In this document: one piece after another, positions 7,447 to 16,567 of the stretch
Layout of the letters: the number at the start of each line of letters is the position of its first letter
Numbering within the stretch: the stretch's first letter is position 1
Origin: Pleurocapsales cyanobacterium LEGE 06147
Lineage (GTDB): Bacteria; Cyanobacteriota; Cyanobacteriia; Cyanobacteriales; Xenococcaceae
Direction: 5' to 3'
DNA: 54,476 nt
Assembly (NCBI GenBank): GCA_015207585.1
Contig: JADEWQ010000031.1
Span: 1-54,476, forward strand
The notes under the pieces: generated by a model
Database searches by the model: none
What the model was told of the DNA's origin: nothing
What the model saw: the letters and a program-made list of their open reading frames with translations, nothing else
Position numbers and translations under genes: made by a program

Positions 7447-8667
7447 CTAACTAGGCATTACACCTACTTCGACATTCAGATCGAGCGTTCTTCCTTGACG
7501 AGTCAACTGGAGAGGCAGTTGTTCTCCTATTTGGGCTTTCTCTACCGCTTTTTGTACTTGGTCTGCGGTTTTAATCGCTTCACCATTAATGGACTTAATC
7601 ACATCGCCAGTGCGCAATCCCGATCTAGCAGCGGGAGAATTGGGAACGATTTCTACAATGAGTACTCCTTCCTCGTCGGCGAGCTCGAATTCTCTAGTAT
7701 TTCTAAGCTGTTCTTTTACTTCTGGAGTGAGAGATGCCATGCGAATTCCTAGAAAAGGATGATCTACCTTGCCTTGAGCGATCAATTGTTCGGCTATATT
7801 TCTTGCTGTATTGATAGGGATAGCAAAACCGATTCCCTGAGCATTTCTAATGATAGCGGTATTAATGCCAACTACTTCCCCATTGGCATTGAGTAAAGGA
7901 CCACCAGAATTACCGGGGTTAATAGCTGCATCGGTTTGAATAAAATCTACTCGTTTATCGCCAACACCGACTTGAGAACTATTTCTTCCCGTAGCACTGA
8001 TAATACCAGTCGTAACTGTATTATCCAGACCGAGGGGATTGCCAATAGCGATCGCCCACTCGCCAATCTGCAATTGGTCGGAATCACCGAAGGCAACTGC
8101 AGGTAAGTTATCGGCTTCGATCTTGACTACTGCCATATCGGTCAAAGAGTCAGTACCCAAAACAGTTCCATTAATAGTACGACCGTCTTTAAGGGTAACG
8201 GTTACTTTATCTGCACCGTCAACTACGTGAGCGTTAGTTAGAATCAAACCGTCAGAACTAACAATAAAACCGGAACCAGTACCCCGTTGAATTTGTTCGT
8301 CAGGAATTTGAGGAATTTGTGAGCCAAAAAATCTACGAAAAAATGGATCGTTAAAAGCCTCTGGCAATCTAGTTGCTACCGTACGAGAAGCATTAATTCT
8401 TACTACCGAAGGACCTACTTTATTGACAACTTCCGTGACAAAAGTACCCGGTGTGGCAGTTGTCGTTACCTGCTGAGAGTTTTGTTGTGCTGTAAATACA
8501 GCTGATGATTCTGGAGTTCTAGCAGATATTTGTGGAGTGTTAATCAAATAATTTCCACCTAAGGCTATACCACCTCCTAATAGCATTAAGGAGAGAGAAG
8601 CAGTAGTTTTTTGCCAAAGAGAAGGCTTGTGCTGTGGATTGGATTTGGAAGAAAAGGTTTTATTCAT
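7447..8667 (-). CDS. hhoA: Deg/HtrA-family serine protease with PDZ domain (HhoA-like)
   Basis: This 406-aa protease carries an N-terminal signal/anchor helix (about 20-42), a trypsin-like domain with catalytic His147 (TNAHVVDG), Asp177 (DSLTDMAVVK) and Ser254 (NPGNSGGP), and a single PDZ domain (about 300-400, containing NSPAARSGLRTGDVI). Such proteases degrade damaged periplasmic or thylakoid-lumen proteins under heat and light stress. The single PDZ matches cyanobacterial HhoA, HhoB and HtrA; which of the three cannot be decided. AGAGGTG precedes the ATG with suitable spacing. Confidence 0.88.
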   Translation of the reverse strand: MNKTFSSKSNPQHKPSLWQKTTASLSLMLLGGGIALGGNYLINTPQISARTPESSAVFTAQQNSQQVTTTATPGTFVTEVVNKVGPSVVRINASRTVATRLPEAFNDPFFRRFFGSQIPQIPDEQIQRGTGSGFIVSSDGLILTNAHVVDGADKVTVTLKDGRTINGTVLGTDSLTDMAVVKIEADNLPAVAFGDSDQLQIGEWAIAIGNPLGLDNTVTTGIISATGRNSSQVGVGDKRVDFIQTDAAINPGNSGGPLLNANGEVVGINTAIIRNAQGIGFAIPINTARNIAEQLIAQGKVDHPFLGIRMASLTPEVKEQLRNTREFELADEEGVLIVEIVPNSPAARSGLRTGDVIKSINGEAIKTADQVQKAVEKAQIGEQLPLQLTRQGRTLDLNVEVGVMPS

Positions 8668-9084
8668 TACTTACAAACACCTCTGATGCATTGATTCAGA
8701 TAAAAATAAGGGGTTAAATAAATTCAAGAAAATTTAAATAAAATAATTGCTCGATGGTTCTAAATAAATGTGAGGAAAAGTCAGCTCGAGAAAGTCTGAA
8801 GGAGCATAGAGGAAATATCTGGAGCTGACAACTTTTAATATAAAAAAACAATATGACTTTTTTGTGACGAGCTTATGAAATTTTAGTGACAAGTTAACAC
8901 GAGTAAGATAATAGTAGTTGATAAAAAGAAGTGACAGCCCTATCTAAATTTTAAGCCAGAAGCTTTTTAGACAGCAAGTTTTATCCCCTATCTGGCGATT
9001 TTCAAGTTACCCACCAATAGAGAATAGACTTCTTGCTTTTATTCGGAGGTTTTATATTGAGAAAGGGAATAACGGTTTGTATTT
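8668..9084. other. AT-rich intergenic region between two minus-strand genes
   Basis: No open frame or RNA gene was recognised. The part next to 8668 must hold the hhoA-like promoter and leader. Two similar short blocks with TTTTTGTGACGAG and TTTTAGTGACAAG (about 8857-8897) are visible, possibly a regulatory direct repeat. Confidence 0.4.
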
Positions 9085-9537
9085 TTAAATTCTTTCGTAA
9101 CGCCCCATTAATTCAGTTTTTGCCAGAATATGATTCTCCATTGCTCGTTCTATTTGTTGTTTAGTTGATTTTTCTGGCAAGTTTAATTGAGTGTCTAAAG
9201 CATACAACTTAAAGAAATAGCGATGTTCTCGATCTGGGGGACAAGGTCCATAGTAATCTAAATTATCGCCCGTACCAATACCGTGAATTCCTTGTGGTTC
9301 TCTTCCTTCCTCAATTTTGGTTAGATCGGGAGGCATGTTAAAAACAATCCAGTGATCCCACATTCCATCTGCTCGCAGGCTTTTGGGTACGTCGGGATCT
9401 TCCATAATTAGAACTAGACTTGTTGCCTCTGAAGGTACATCAGAAATAGTTAAGGGAGGATTGATGTTTTCTCCGTCGCAAGTATATTTGGCAGGAATCT
9501 TTCCTCCCTGTTCAAATGCCGGACTAATTAGTTTCAT
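9085..9537 (-). CDS. YbhB/YbcL-type PEBP (Raf-kinase-inhibitor-like) protein
   Basis: This 150-aa protein carries the family signature throughout: PAKYTCDGENINPPL, the ligand-pocket segment EDPDVP, DHWIVFNMP, and GPCPPDREHRYFFKLYALD. Bacterial members bind anionic ligands; their physiological role is not settled. Full length for the family with no signal peptide, so probably cytoplasmic. It appears to be transcribed alone. Confidence 0.9.
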   Translation of the reverse strand: MKLISPAFEQGGKIPAKYTCDGENINPPLTISDVPSEATSLVLIMEDPDVPKSLRADGMWDHWIVFNMPPDLTKIEEGREPQGIHGIGTGDNLDYYGPCPPDREHRYFFKLYALDTQLNLPEKSTKQQIERAMENHILAKTELMGRYERI

Positions 9538-9635
9538 ATTTAATCCCTTGCTACTGTAATCATCAGTTATTTTTGGTTGAGATAAACTAATTTTTTTAAG
9601 TCTCTAAAAGTTATCTTCCGAGCGAGCAATTACCT

Positions 9636-10226
9636 TTACTTATAATATTTTTTTTCTTTGGCAATCATCCAAGCAGCGATCGCTCCACCGATAAAACCAA
9701 AGAGATGTCCCTGCCAAGAAATTCCTACTCTTAAGGGTAGAACGCCCCAGATAAGTCCTCCATAAAGCAAAAAAACAGTTACTGACAAAATAATGGAGGG
9801 TAAATTTTTCTGGAAGTAACCTCTAAACAGGAGAAATCCCAAATAACCAAAAATTAAGATACTTGCACCAATATGAATTGAACCGGGAATACCAAACAAC
9901 CACGTTCCCAGTCCGCCTACCAGCATCGTGATAATAGAAACGATAAAAAAATCGCTGGTTTCTTGAATCATTGTCAGCCAACCAAGAGTCAGAAAAGGTA
10001 TAGTGTTGGCAATTAAATGCCCGAAGCCGCCATGAAGAAAGGGAGCAAATAAAATACCTCGCAGTCCAACTAAACTGTGAGGTCGAATGCCCAGTCTATC
10101 TAATCTACCCTGAAAGAAAAATAAATCGACAAATTCTACTATCCAAAAAACAGCGGTCAATCCAAGGAGGATGAATAATTGTTTTTGAAACTCACGAACG
10201 GGGGAATTTCTACGATAGCTGCTCAT
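9636..10226 (-). CDS. Rhomboid-family intramembrane serine protease
   Basis: This 196-aa polytopic protein has about six membrane helices. It shows HGGFGHLIANTIPF (65-78), a GASI motif with candidate nucleophile Ser122, and GHLFGFIGG with candidate base His174. The classic motif is GxSG; here Ile replaces the glycine after Ser, a deviation that may occur in some cyanobacterial paralogues. It could still cleave membrane proteins or be a weakened enzyme. It sits downstream (on the minus strand) of a 385-bp gap. Confidence 0.82.
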   Translation of the reverse strand: MSSYRRNSPVREFQKQLFILLGLTAVFWIVEFVDLFFFQGRLDRLGIRPHSLVGLRGILFAPFLHGGFGHLIANTIPFLTLGWLTMIQETSDFFIVSIITMLVGGLGTWLFGIPGSIHIGASILIFGYLGFLLFRGYFQKNLPSIILSVTVFLLYGGLIWGVLPLRVGISWQGHLFGFIGGAIAAWMIAKEKKYYK

Positions 10227-10611
10227 AACGTGCGTGAAATGGGGTCGGCTGATGCGGTAACTTTTATTAACAATAGCAATTTTTTACAATCGGGCTTTGC
10301 TTGTGCCTTGCAGTCCAAGGTACTCCGCACAGATTCGGCGGAACGGGGCAGAGTTCATAAGCTGCGGACGCAGAAGAATCCACCTGCACACAGCTCTTTG
10401 CCTACTTGGACTTCGTCAAATTAAAACACAGTATCGGGCTTTGTAGCCAGATCGTGACGACAAATGCCCAAGATTTTTATCATTTCTTAATTAAGAAATT
10501 GACCATATCTTATCGTACGTTAGCAGAAAAAAGCTTGGATTTTGCAGTGGTGACTTGCTTCAAGAGAAGACTATTAGAGAAAACAAAGATATAGGTTAAT
10601 GCCTATCTAGT
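10227..10611. other. Intergenic region with GC-rich dispersed sequence and an 18-bp palindrome
   Basis: Positions 10285-10400 are GC-rich and repetitive (cgggctttgc, tccgcacagattcggcgg), resembling other dispersed blocks. ATTTCTTAATTAAGAAAT (10482-10499) is a perfect palindrome. No gene on either strand is convincing. Confidence 0.5.
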
Positions 10612-11103
10612 TTAGGAATTTTTTAACAATTTTTTGACATAAACCCGATCGCATCTTGCCGTCTCCACTCCCGTAGCGGGTTGATAACCACTTTTTTCGT
10701 ATAGTTTAATTGCTTCTTTCAATACCGATGCAGTTTCCAGCCAGATTTCTCGAAAGTCCCTAGCTGCGATCGCTGCTTCCAATTGTTGCAACAAATCTTT
10801 GCCCAATCCTTTTCCTCTAAAAGCAGGCAAAAGGTACATCTTACGAATTTCCACTGCCTTGTAACCCCTTGCGATCGGATAGTAAGCAGCAGTTCCGATT
10901 ATTTCTCCTTGCCGTTCGACTACCCAAAACTCTCCTCCTGCCTGCAGGTAAGTAGTTTCTACCTCCAATACGTCTCGATCTGCCCCTGTCGGTTCCCAAG
11001 GCAAACCATACTCTTGCAAAACATCTCGGATTACGGCTGCCGCTTCAGCGCGATCTCTCTCCTGCCAATCCCGGACTAAAAACTCTCGATAAAAACTTTT
11101 CAC
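10612..11103 (-). CDS. GNAT-family N-acetyltransferase
   Basis: This 163-aa protein has the GNAT fold signature. Strand segments GEFWVVERQGEIIGTAAYYP and EIRKMYLLPAFR precede the acetyl-CoA pyrophosphate loop RGKGLGKDLL (near 95-104). The last helix is EAIKLYEKSGYQP. Family members acetylate small molecules or protein amines; the substrate is not predictable. Single-domain and full length. Only 46 bp separate it from the upstream miaE-like gene on the same strand, so co-transcription is possible. Confidence 0.85.
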   Translation of the reverse strand: MKSFYREFLVRDWQERDRAEAAAVIRDVLQEYGLPWEPTGADRDVLEVETTYLQAGGEFWVVERQGEIIGTAAYYPIARGYKAVEIRKMYLLPAFRGKGLGKDLLQQLEAAIAARDFREIWLETASVLKEAIKLYEKSGYQPATGVETARCDRVYVKKLLKNS

Positions 11104-11149
11104 TATCTATTTTTTAATTTTTAATTTTTCCTTTTAACTTTTGACTTTC

Positions 11150-11752
11150 CTAACTATGTATCCTTGGTTCTGGATGTAAGGTAGATAAAATATCACTTTC
11201 AATCACTGCTAATTCTTCCAAACGCCGATCGACTACTTCTCGATGCGCGCAGTAGTTATTTGCCAGTACCCAGTAAATACCGTAGTGACGTGCTTCTGAT
11301 GCCATCAAACTACGATAAAATTTAGCCAATTCGGGCTCGGGACAGTATTCTCCTAATAAACCCAGCCTTTCGTGAGAGCGAGCCTCGATTAAAGCAGAAA
11401 TCAACAAAGAATCAAGGAGGCGATCTGGTTCTTGATGACGGATCTGTGCTTTGAGTTTAGCACCATAGGGAGGAGAATTTAATGGTGCTAGCGCGATCCC
11501 CCGCTTTTCTAGCCATTGATTGACTTGCTCGAAATGTTCTAACTCTTCCTTGGCGATCGCGGTTAGCTGACGGATTAATTTGCTGTAGGAAGGATAGCGA
11601 AACATGAGATTGATTGCTACTCCCGCTGCTTTGCGTTCGCAGTGAGAGTGATCGAGGAGAATCGTATCCAAATTAGCGATCGCTTGCTCGATCCAAGCAA
11701 AACTGGTAGGTCGTTTCAAGATATTAATCTTGCTATCTGTAGACGAAGACAC
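11150..11752 (-). CDS. miaE: tRNA-(2-methylthio-N6-isopentenyladenosine) hydroxylase MiaE
   Basis: This 200-aa ferritin-like di-iron oxygenase has carboxylate/histidine ligands in DHSHCERKAAG, KEELEHFEQV, EARSHERL and SEARHYGIYW. It hydroxylates the isopentenyl group of ms2i6A37 in tRNAs reading U-starting codons. Length and the full di-iron set match MiaE; the enzyme should be active. Start ATG 11752 is compatible with the conserved N-terminus (FAWIEQAIANLDTILLDH). Confidence 0.88.
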   Translation of the reverse strand: MSSSTDSKINILKRPTSFAWIEQAIANLDTILLDHSHCERKAAGVAINLMFRYPSYSKLIRQLTAIAKEELEHFEQVNQWLEKRGIALAPLNSPPYGAKLKAQIRHQEPDRLLDSLLISALIEARSHERLGLLGEYCPEPELAKFYRSLMASEARHYGIYWVLANNYCAHREVVDRRLEELAVIESDILSTLHPEPRIHS

Positions 11753-12158
11753 CGTTCCTCAACTTATAGACCAATATCCACTTGTTAATTCCTGTTTTAA
11801 AGACCTTCATCACTAGATGAAAAAAATTTTCATCTCTGTTAGAAGACCCTCCACAGGCACAAAATGCTCCCACTGTACTTTAGGGACACAGAGAGGGGCG
11901 TACGAGCAGAGGGTTTAGAGCTTTTAAGGGACCGCCGAATGTGGTAATAGGCAAATGCCAGAATTCCATTCTGGCAAACCTGTCATTCAAAACGTTCTTC
12001 AATGATACGATGCAGTTACGGAATGCACCCCTGCCTGCCGGAGGCATGTCTTTAGCGAATTCGATACGGACCCTGCGGGAACACCCAACAACTCCTTAAT
12101 GCCAGACTACCGTCCGCCCTCTTAGCTGGTGAACCCCGTTATCCAAACAAATTTAATA
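11753..12158. other. Structured GC-rich intergenic block downstream of infC
   Basis: Several hairpins can be drawn: TGCCAGAAT(tcc)ATTCTGGCA at about 11955-11975, and TGCCT(gccgg)AGGCA at about 12031-12045. The block 11870-12130 is compositionally distinct and has no open frame of note. It may be a decayed mobile-element end or an unrecognised structured RNA. Confidence 0.45.
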
Positions 12159-12698
12159 CTATTTTTTCGGCGATAGCAACATCATCATATTTCGTCCTTC
12201 TCGTTTTGGGGCTTGTTGCACTTCTGCTACTTGTTCGAGATCTGTTGCCATGCGTTTGAGCAATTCTTCTGCTAGATCGGCATGTTGAATTTCTCGGCCT
12301 CGAAAACTAATTGTTGCTTTTACTTTATCTCCTGATTTGAGAAAACGTTCGGCATTTTTGACGCGCACGTTGTAATCGTGTTCTTCAATTTTGTAACGCA
12401 TCTTGACTTCTTTTACGTCAGCGTTATGCTGCTTTTTCTTCGCTTCTTTTAATTTTTTATCTTGTTCATACTTATATTTGCCATAGTCCATGATTTTGCA
12501 GACAGGAGGGTCTGCAGTTTCACTAATAAGAACTAAATCTAAGCCCTTTTCTTCGGCTATGGCTAAAGCTTCGTCAGGCGATAGTACTCCGAGTTGAGCA
12601 CCGTCCGTATCTATAACACGAATTTGAGGAAAGCGAATTTTTTCGTTGATTTTGGCTAGATCGCGATTACTATTATTACTACGTCTTCTATCTTTCAC
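12159..12698 (-). CDS. infC: Translation initiation factor IF-3
   Basis: This 179-aa protein has the IF-3 N-terminal domain ([16 protein letters not shown] near 18-33), the linker, and the C-terminal domain ([17 protein letters not shown], then [18 protein letters not shown]). IF-3 binds the 30S subunit, prevents premature 50S joining and proofreads initiator tRNA. The start used is an ordinary ATG, not the AUU known from enterobacteria. The rpmI-rplT genes that follow infC in many bacteria are absent. Confidence 0.97.
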   Translation of the reverse strand: MKDRRRSNNSNRDLAKINEKIRFPQIRVIDTDGAQLGVLSPDEALAIAEEKGLDLVLISETADPPVCKIMDYGKYKYEQDKKLKEAKKKQHNADVKEVKMRYKIEEHDYNVRVKNAERFLKSGDKVKATISFRGREIQHADLAEELLKRMATDLEQVAEVQQAPKREGRNMMMLLSPKK

Positions 12699-12991
12699 AG
12701 GCTTATATCGATCTTCTCTCTTTCTGAAATTGACTAAACTATATTTAGATACTGACTAAGGTTTATTTACACCGATCATTGTACTGATTTTGTTATTAAT
12801 GAATTGTTAAGTTATCCTTAGCTTCTAATCTAGCTCACAGTTACGTTCGGCAGCAATTTGGCAATTATTTAAGATTAAGTCCGTAGAATTGCAAAACAGA
12901 CTCCTAAACTTGTTCGGGCAGAACCTCTAATCTTAGTGGCAAAATCGATTTAGTGTAAATATTTTTAAATTGTTTTTAATTAAAGCTAGTT

Positions 12992-13957
12992 TTGCAAACA
13001 ACTAAACATTGGCAACAACGTATTGGCAATCAAAGGGATTGGGTTTGGCGGGGATGGCAAACTCGTTACACTTATCTTAGAGCAACCCATTCTTCTAGGA
13101 CACCTCTAATTTTACTCCATGGTTTTGGGACATCTATCGAGCACTGGCGACATAATCTGCCAGTTTTGAGTCAGAAGCATACGGTCTATGCTCTCGATTT
13201 ACTAGGTTTTGGAGCATCGAGAAAAGCAAATGCAGACTACACTGTCTCTTTGTGGGTAGAGCAAGTTCATGATTTTTGGCAGACTTTTATTCGTCGACCA
13301 GTGGTGCTCGTGGGCAATTCTATTGGTTCTTTGGTGTGTCTGACCCTAGCTGCCACCTATCCAGAAATGGTTGAAGGAATAGTCATGCTTAGTTTACCTG
13401 ATGTTTCTCTTCGACAAGAAATGATCTCACCCATGTTGCGGTCTTTAGTTACTAGTTTAGAAAACTTGGTCGCTTCTCCACCTTTGTTAAAAAATTTGTT
13501 TAAAATTCTCAGACGACGACCATTTATCCGAAGTTGGGCAGCAATAGCTTATGAAAATAAAGCAGTTATTACAGAGGAACTGCTCGAAATTCTTTCTGCT
13601 CCCGCTTATGATGAAGGAGCAGAGCAGACTTTTTGCACTTTATTTAGAGCAGTGAGACAGCCAGGGTTTGCTCCTCCTGCCAAAGAAGTATTACCCAAAC
13701 TCAATATTCCCATGCTGTTGATTTGGGGTCGTCAAGACCGCATGGTGCCTCCTAATTTAGCCCCTATGTTTGCCCAGCTCAATCCCAACATCAAATTAGT
13801 GGAAATAGAACCAGCGGGGCACTGTCCCCACGATGAATGTCCAGAACAATTTAACCTTATTTTGCTCGACTGGCTAGAGGAGAATAATCGAGCCGATAAA
13901 CAAGCAGAAGCGCGATCGACTTCTGACATCCCATCTCAAGAGCGGAACTGCATTTAA
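12992..13957 (+). CDS. Alpha/beta-fold hydrolase
   Basis: This 321-aa protein has oxyanion-hole sequence LILLHGFG (39-46), a nucleophile elbow GNSIG with Ser110, a candidate Asp in WGRQDRMVPP and His in PAGHCPHDE. The pattern resembles the cyanobacterial/plant group that includes chlorophyll dephytylase and pheophytinase, but substrate is a guess. The start is TTG at 12992 with no strong ribosome-binding site, so the first residues are uncertain. It ends 70 bp before ilvH on the same strand. Confidence 0.8.
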   Translation: MQTTKHWQQRIGNQRDWVWRGWQTRYTYLRATHSSRTPLILLHGFGTSIEHWRHNLPVLSQKHTVYALDLLGFGASRKANADYTVSLWVEQVHDFWQTFIRRPVVLVGNSIGSLVCLTLAATYPEMVEGIVMLSLPDVSLRQEMISPMLRSLVTSLENLVASPPLLKNLFKILRRRPFIRSWAAIAYENKAVITEELLEILSAPAYDEGAEQTFCTLFRAVRQPGFAPPAKEVLPKLNIPMLLIWGRQDRMVPPNLAPMFAQLNPNIKLVEIEPAGHCPHDECPEQFNLILLDWLEENNRADKQAEARSTSDIPSQERNCI

Positions 13958-14027
13958 GAGATACTCAATTATCATAGGATAATTGGGACTATTTACTTTA
14001 AAATTAGATTGTTTTTTGTCGTCAACA

Positions 14028-14546
14028 ATGAAACATACTATTTCCGTTTTAGTAGAAGATGAAGCAGGAGTTTTAACTCGTATTGCTGGCTTATTTGCGC
14101 GTCGTGGTTTTAACATAGAAAGTTTAGCAGTTGGTCCGGCAGAGCAAGTGGGTATTTCACGTATTACGATGGTTGTGCCTGGAGACGATCGCATCATCGA
14201 ACAACTGATTAAACAACTGTATAAGCTGATCAATGTGTTAAAAGTTCAAGATATTACTCAAATCCCTTGCGTAGAGCGGGAGTTGATGCTAGTTAAGGTA
14301 AATGCTACTGCTTCTAATCGTGCCGAGGTAATTCAACTGGTACAAATTTTCCGCGCTCGCATTGTCGATCTTTCCGAAGATACTCTCACGGTAGAAGTAG
14401 TGGGAGATCCTGGCAAAATGGTAGCCATCATTCAGATGCTAAATAAATTTGGCATTCGTGAAATTGCGCGTACGGGGAAAATTGCTCTCGTCAGAGAGTC
14501 GGGAGTCAATACAGAATATCTTAAATCTTTGGAAGCTAAAGTATAA
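14028..14546 (+). CDS. ilvH: Acetolactate synthase small (regulatory) subunit
   Basis: This 172-aa protein has an N-terminal ACT domain ([20 protein letters not shown], then [13 protein letters not shown]) and the C-terminal ALS_ss domain (ELMLVKVNA to LVRESG). It binds branched-chain amino acids and mediates feedback control of the catalytic IlvB subunit, which is not in this window. An upstream in-frame codon at 13983 exists, but the family-conserved Met is at 14028. Also called ilvN. Secure. Confidence 0.95.
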   Translation: MKHTISVLVEDEAGVLTRIAGLFARRGFNIESLAVGPAEQVGISRITMVVPGDDRIIEQLIKQLYKLINVLKVQDITQIPCVERELMLVKVNATASNRAEVIQLVQIFRARIVDLSEDTLTVEVVGDPGKMVAIIQMLNKFGIREIARTGKIALVRESGVNTEYLKSLEAKV

Positions 14547-14559
14547 AAATAAACAAAAG

Positions 14560-14690
14560 ACGAGATTGCCAGGGGTTCGCTATTACTCCTTAGTCGCTAC
14601 CAAACGTGCCTCGGGCTTTGCCCGACTCAGCAAAGCTGAAGCATTTTACGGTGTGGCAGCACCTTCTGCGCCGGATCGTAGCAGATCTAA
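14560..14690. repeat. Dispersed GC-rich palindromic repeat
   Basis: The block contains TCGGGC(ttt)GCCCGA near 14612 and other short palindromes, with an abrupt rise in GC between two intact genes. It resembles blocks at 1600-1672 and 10285-10345. It is not coding. Confidence 0.45.
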
Positions 14691-14795
14691 ATTTTATTTT
14701 GCAATATTCTTACTTCATTACCTCAATAAGAGCGCAAACACTCACGAACATGCTATGACAGTTAGGGAGTTAGGCAAAAAACGATAGAGTGTTCA

Positions 14796-15914
14796 ATGCT
14801 CAACAAAAACACGATCTTTTTAGTATTGTTACTTTTTATTCCAGTCTCGATCGCTGCTCATTTTCTGGAATGGGATGCAACTGTAGTATTTATTACTGCA
14901 GGTTTAGGCATCGTACCTCTAGCAGCTTATATGGGTGTAGCAACAGAAGAAATAGCCGTAGTGGTGGGACCGAATTTAGGTGGACTCCTAAATGCTACTT
15001 TTGGCAATGCAACCGAATTAATTCTCGCCTTTATAGCTCTCAAAGAAGGACTCATTAGTATAGTCAAAGCCACCATTACCGGCTCGATTATTAGTAATTT
15101 ACTATTAGTCATGGGATTTTCGATGCTTTTAGGGGGTTTGCGCTATAAAGAACAAAAATTTCAACCAACGGCTGCCCGAATGAATGCTTCTTCGATGAAT
15201 TTGGCAGTCATTGCCATTCTTCTGCCTACGGCAGTTGAGTATACTTCTACAGGCATTGGCGAAGCTACTTTGCAACATCTTTCTGTGGCTGTTGCAGCGG
15301 TGCTGACTATAGTTTATGGACTAACTTTACTATTCTCTATGAAAACTCACGCCTATCTCTACGATGTAGGTTTGGCTGAGTGGGAAGGAAATTTGGAAGC
15401 AGACATCAATTCGACATCCACAGAATTAAAAGAGAAACCCAATTTGTGGTTTTGGATTGTTGTGTTGCTGGTAGTAACTCTTGCCGTAGCCGTGGAATCG
15501 GAATTGTTAGTAGATTCCCTTGAAGAGGCGACATCTAGTTTAGGATTGACAGCACTATTTACCGGCGTAATCCTACTGCCTATTATTGGCAACGCCGCCG
15601 AACATGCTACTGCCGTGACGGTAGCCATGAAAAATAAAATGGATTTGTCTGTGTCGGTAGCGGTAGGTTCGAGTATGCAAATAGCCCTATTTGTCGCTCC
15701 CGTATTGGTCATCGCAGGCTGGCTGATCGGACAACCAATGGATCTCGATTTTAATCCCTTTGAACTGGTAGCAGTAGCAGTAGCAGTTCTAATTGCCAAT
15801 TCCATCAGTTCTGATGGTCAATCTAATTGGTTGGAGGGATGTTTACTTCTGGCAACCTATGCAGTGCTGGGACTGGCTTTTTATTTCCATCCAATAGTCG
15901 ATGGATTGGGTTAA
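14796..15914 (+). CDS. Calcium/proton antiporter (CaCA superfamily, CAX type)
   Basis: This 372-aa protein has about 11 membrane helices in two homologous halves. The paired alpha-repeat motifs are GNATELI (70-76) and GNAAEHATA (about 264-272), separated by an acidic stretch near residue 200. It exports Ca2+ in exchange for H+ and is expected to support Ca2+ and salt homeostasis. It matches the length of cyanobacterial Cax proteins. Its last 4 bp overlap the 3' end of the convergent esterase gene. Confidence 0.92.
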   Translation: MLNKNTIFLVLLLFIPVSIAAHFLEWDATVVFITAGLGIVPLAAYMGVATEEIAVVVGPNLGGLLNATFGNATELILAFIALKEGLISIVKATITGSIISNLLLVMGFSMLLGGLRYKEQKFQPTAARMNASSMNLAVIAILLPTAVEYTSTGIGEATLQHLSVAVAAVLTIVYGLTLLFSMKTHAYLYDVGLAEWEGNLEADINSTSTELKEKPNLWFWIVVLLVVTLAVAVESELLVDSLEEATSSLGLTALFTGVILLPIIGNAAEHATAVTVAMKNKMDLSVSVAVGSSMQIALFVAPVLVIAGWLIGQPMDLDFNPFELVAVAVAVLIANSISSDGQSNWLEGCLLLATYAVLGLAFYFHPIVDGLG

Positions 15915-16561
15915 TACTGATTATCGCGAATAAATTTTTCTATTAGTGTTAGCACTGGCGGTTGAATTTCGTGACCCATATTAAATTCCCGATACTTTAC
16001 ATTTATACCTAAGGCATTGAGTTTTTCTCTTGCTTGCTGGGCAGCTTGTAAAGGAACGACAGGATCTTGCCTGCCATGGACGATGAGTACGGGAGGAAAG
16101 CGCTCGCGAACGGAGAGAGCGAACCTCTCGCCTCTTGCCTGAGGTTGAGCGTGGAGATAACCGCTTAAGCTACACAACCCAGCTAGGGGCAAACTCAACC
16201 CAACATCAAGGGTCATTGCCCCTCCCTGAGAAAAGCCTGCCATAAAAGTTCGATGAAGGGGTACTCCGGTATTTTTTTCCAGAGATTGCAGCCACTCTAG
16301 TAATAGTTGCCTGCTTTGGGTCAAGCCGCGATATTCATTTGAATCTAAGGCATACCAAGCTCTACCTCCCGGTACTTGCGGATGAGCAAAAGGGGCATTG
16401 GGAAACATGAACCCAAACTGAGGTAAATTGAACATTCGAGCAAAGGGAACCAAATCTTGAGCGTTAGCACCCCAACCGTGAAGGGCGACTAATAGATGAG
16501 TGGGTTTTTCTCCCTGACTCGGTGGGACAGAAATGGCTTGGATAGAACTATTAGCAGTCAT
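15911..16561 (-). CDS. Alpha/beta hydrolase, phospholipase/carboxylesterase family
   Basis: This 216-aa protein has the acyl-protein thioesterase-like fold: LLVALHGWG (23-31), nucleophile elbow GFSQGG (Ser111), Asp166 in HGRQDPVVP and His197 in MGHEI, a complete triad. It likely cleaves short-chain esters or thioesters. Only 6 bp lie between its start and the stop of the upstream SDR gene, so the two form a probable operon. Confidence 0.88.
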   Translation of the reverse strand: MTANSSIQAISVPPSQGEKPTHLLVALHGWGANAQDLVPFARMFNLPQFGFMFPNAPFAHPQVPGGRAWYALDSNEYRGLTQSRQLLLEWLQSLEKNTGVPLHRTFMAGFSQGGAMTLDVGLSLPLAGLCSLSGYLHAQPQARGERFALSVRERFPPVLIVHGRQDPVVPLQAAQQAREKLNALGINVKYREFNMGHEIQPPVLTLIEKFIRDNQY

Positions 16562-16567
16562 TGTTGC

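Noticed and set aside
10179-10594. Two plus-strand open frames
   Set aside because: Composition is repeat-like, no homologous motif is seen, and the first overlaps the rhomboid gene.
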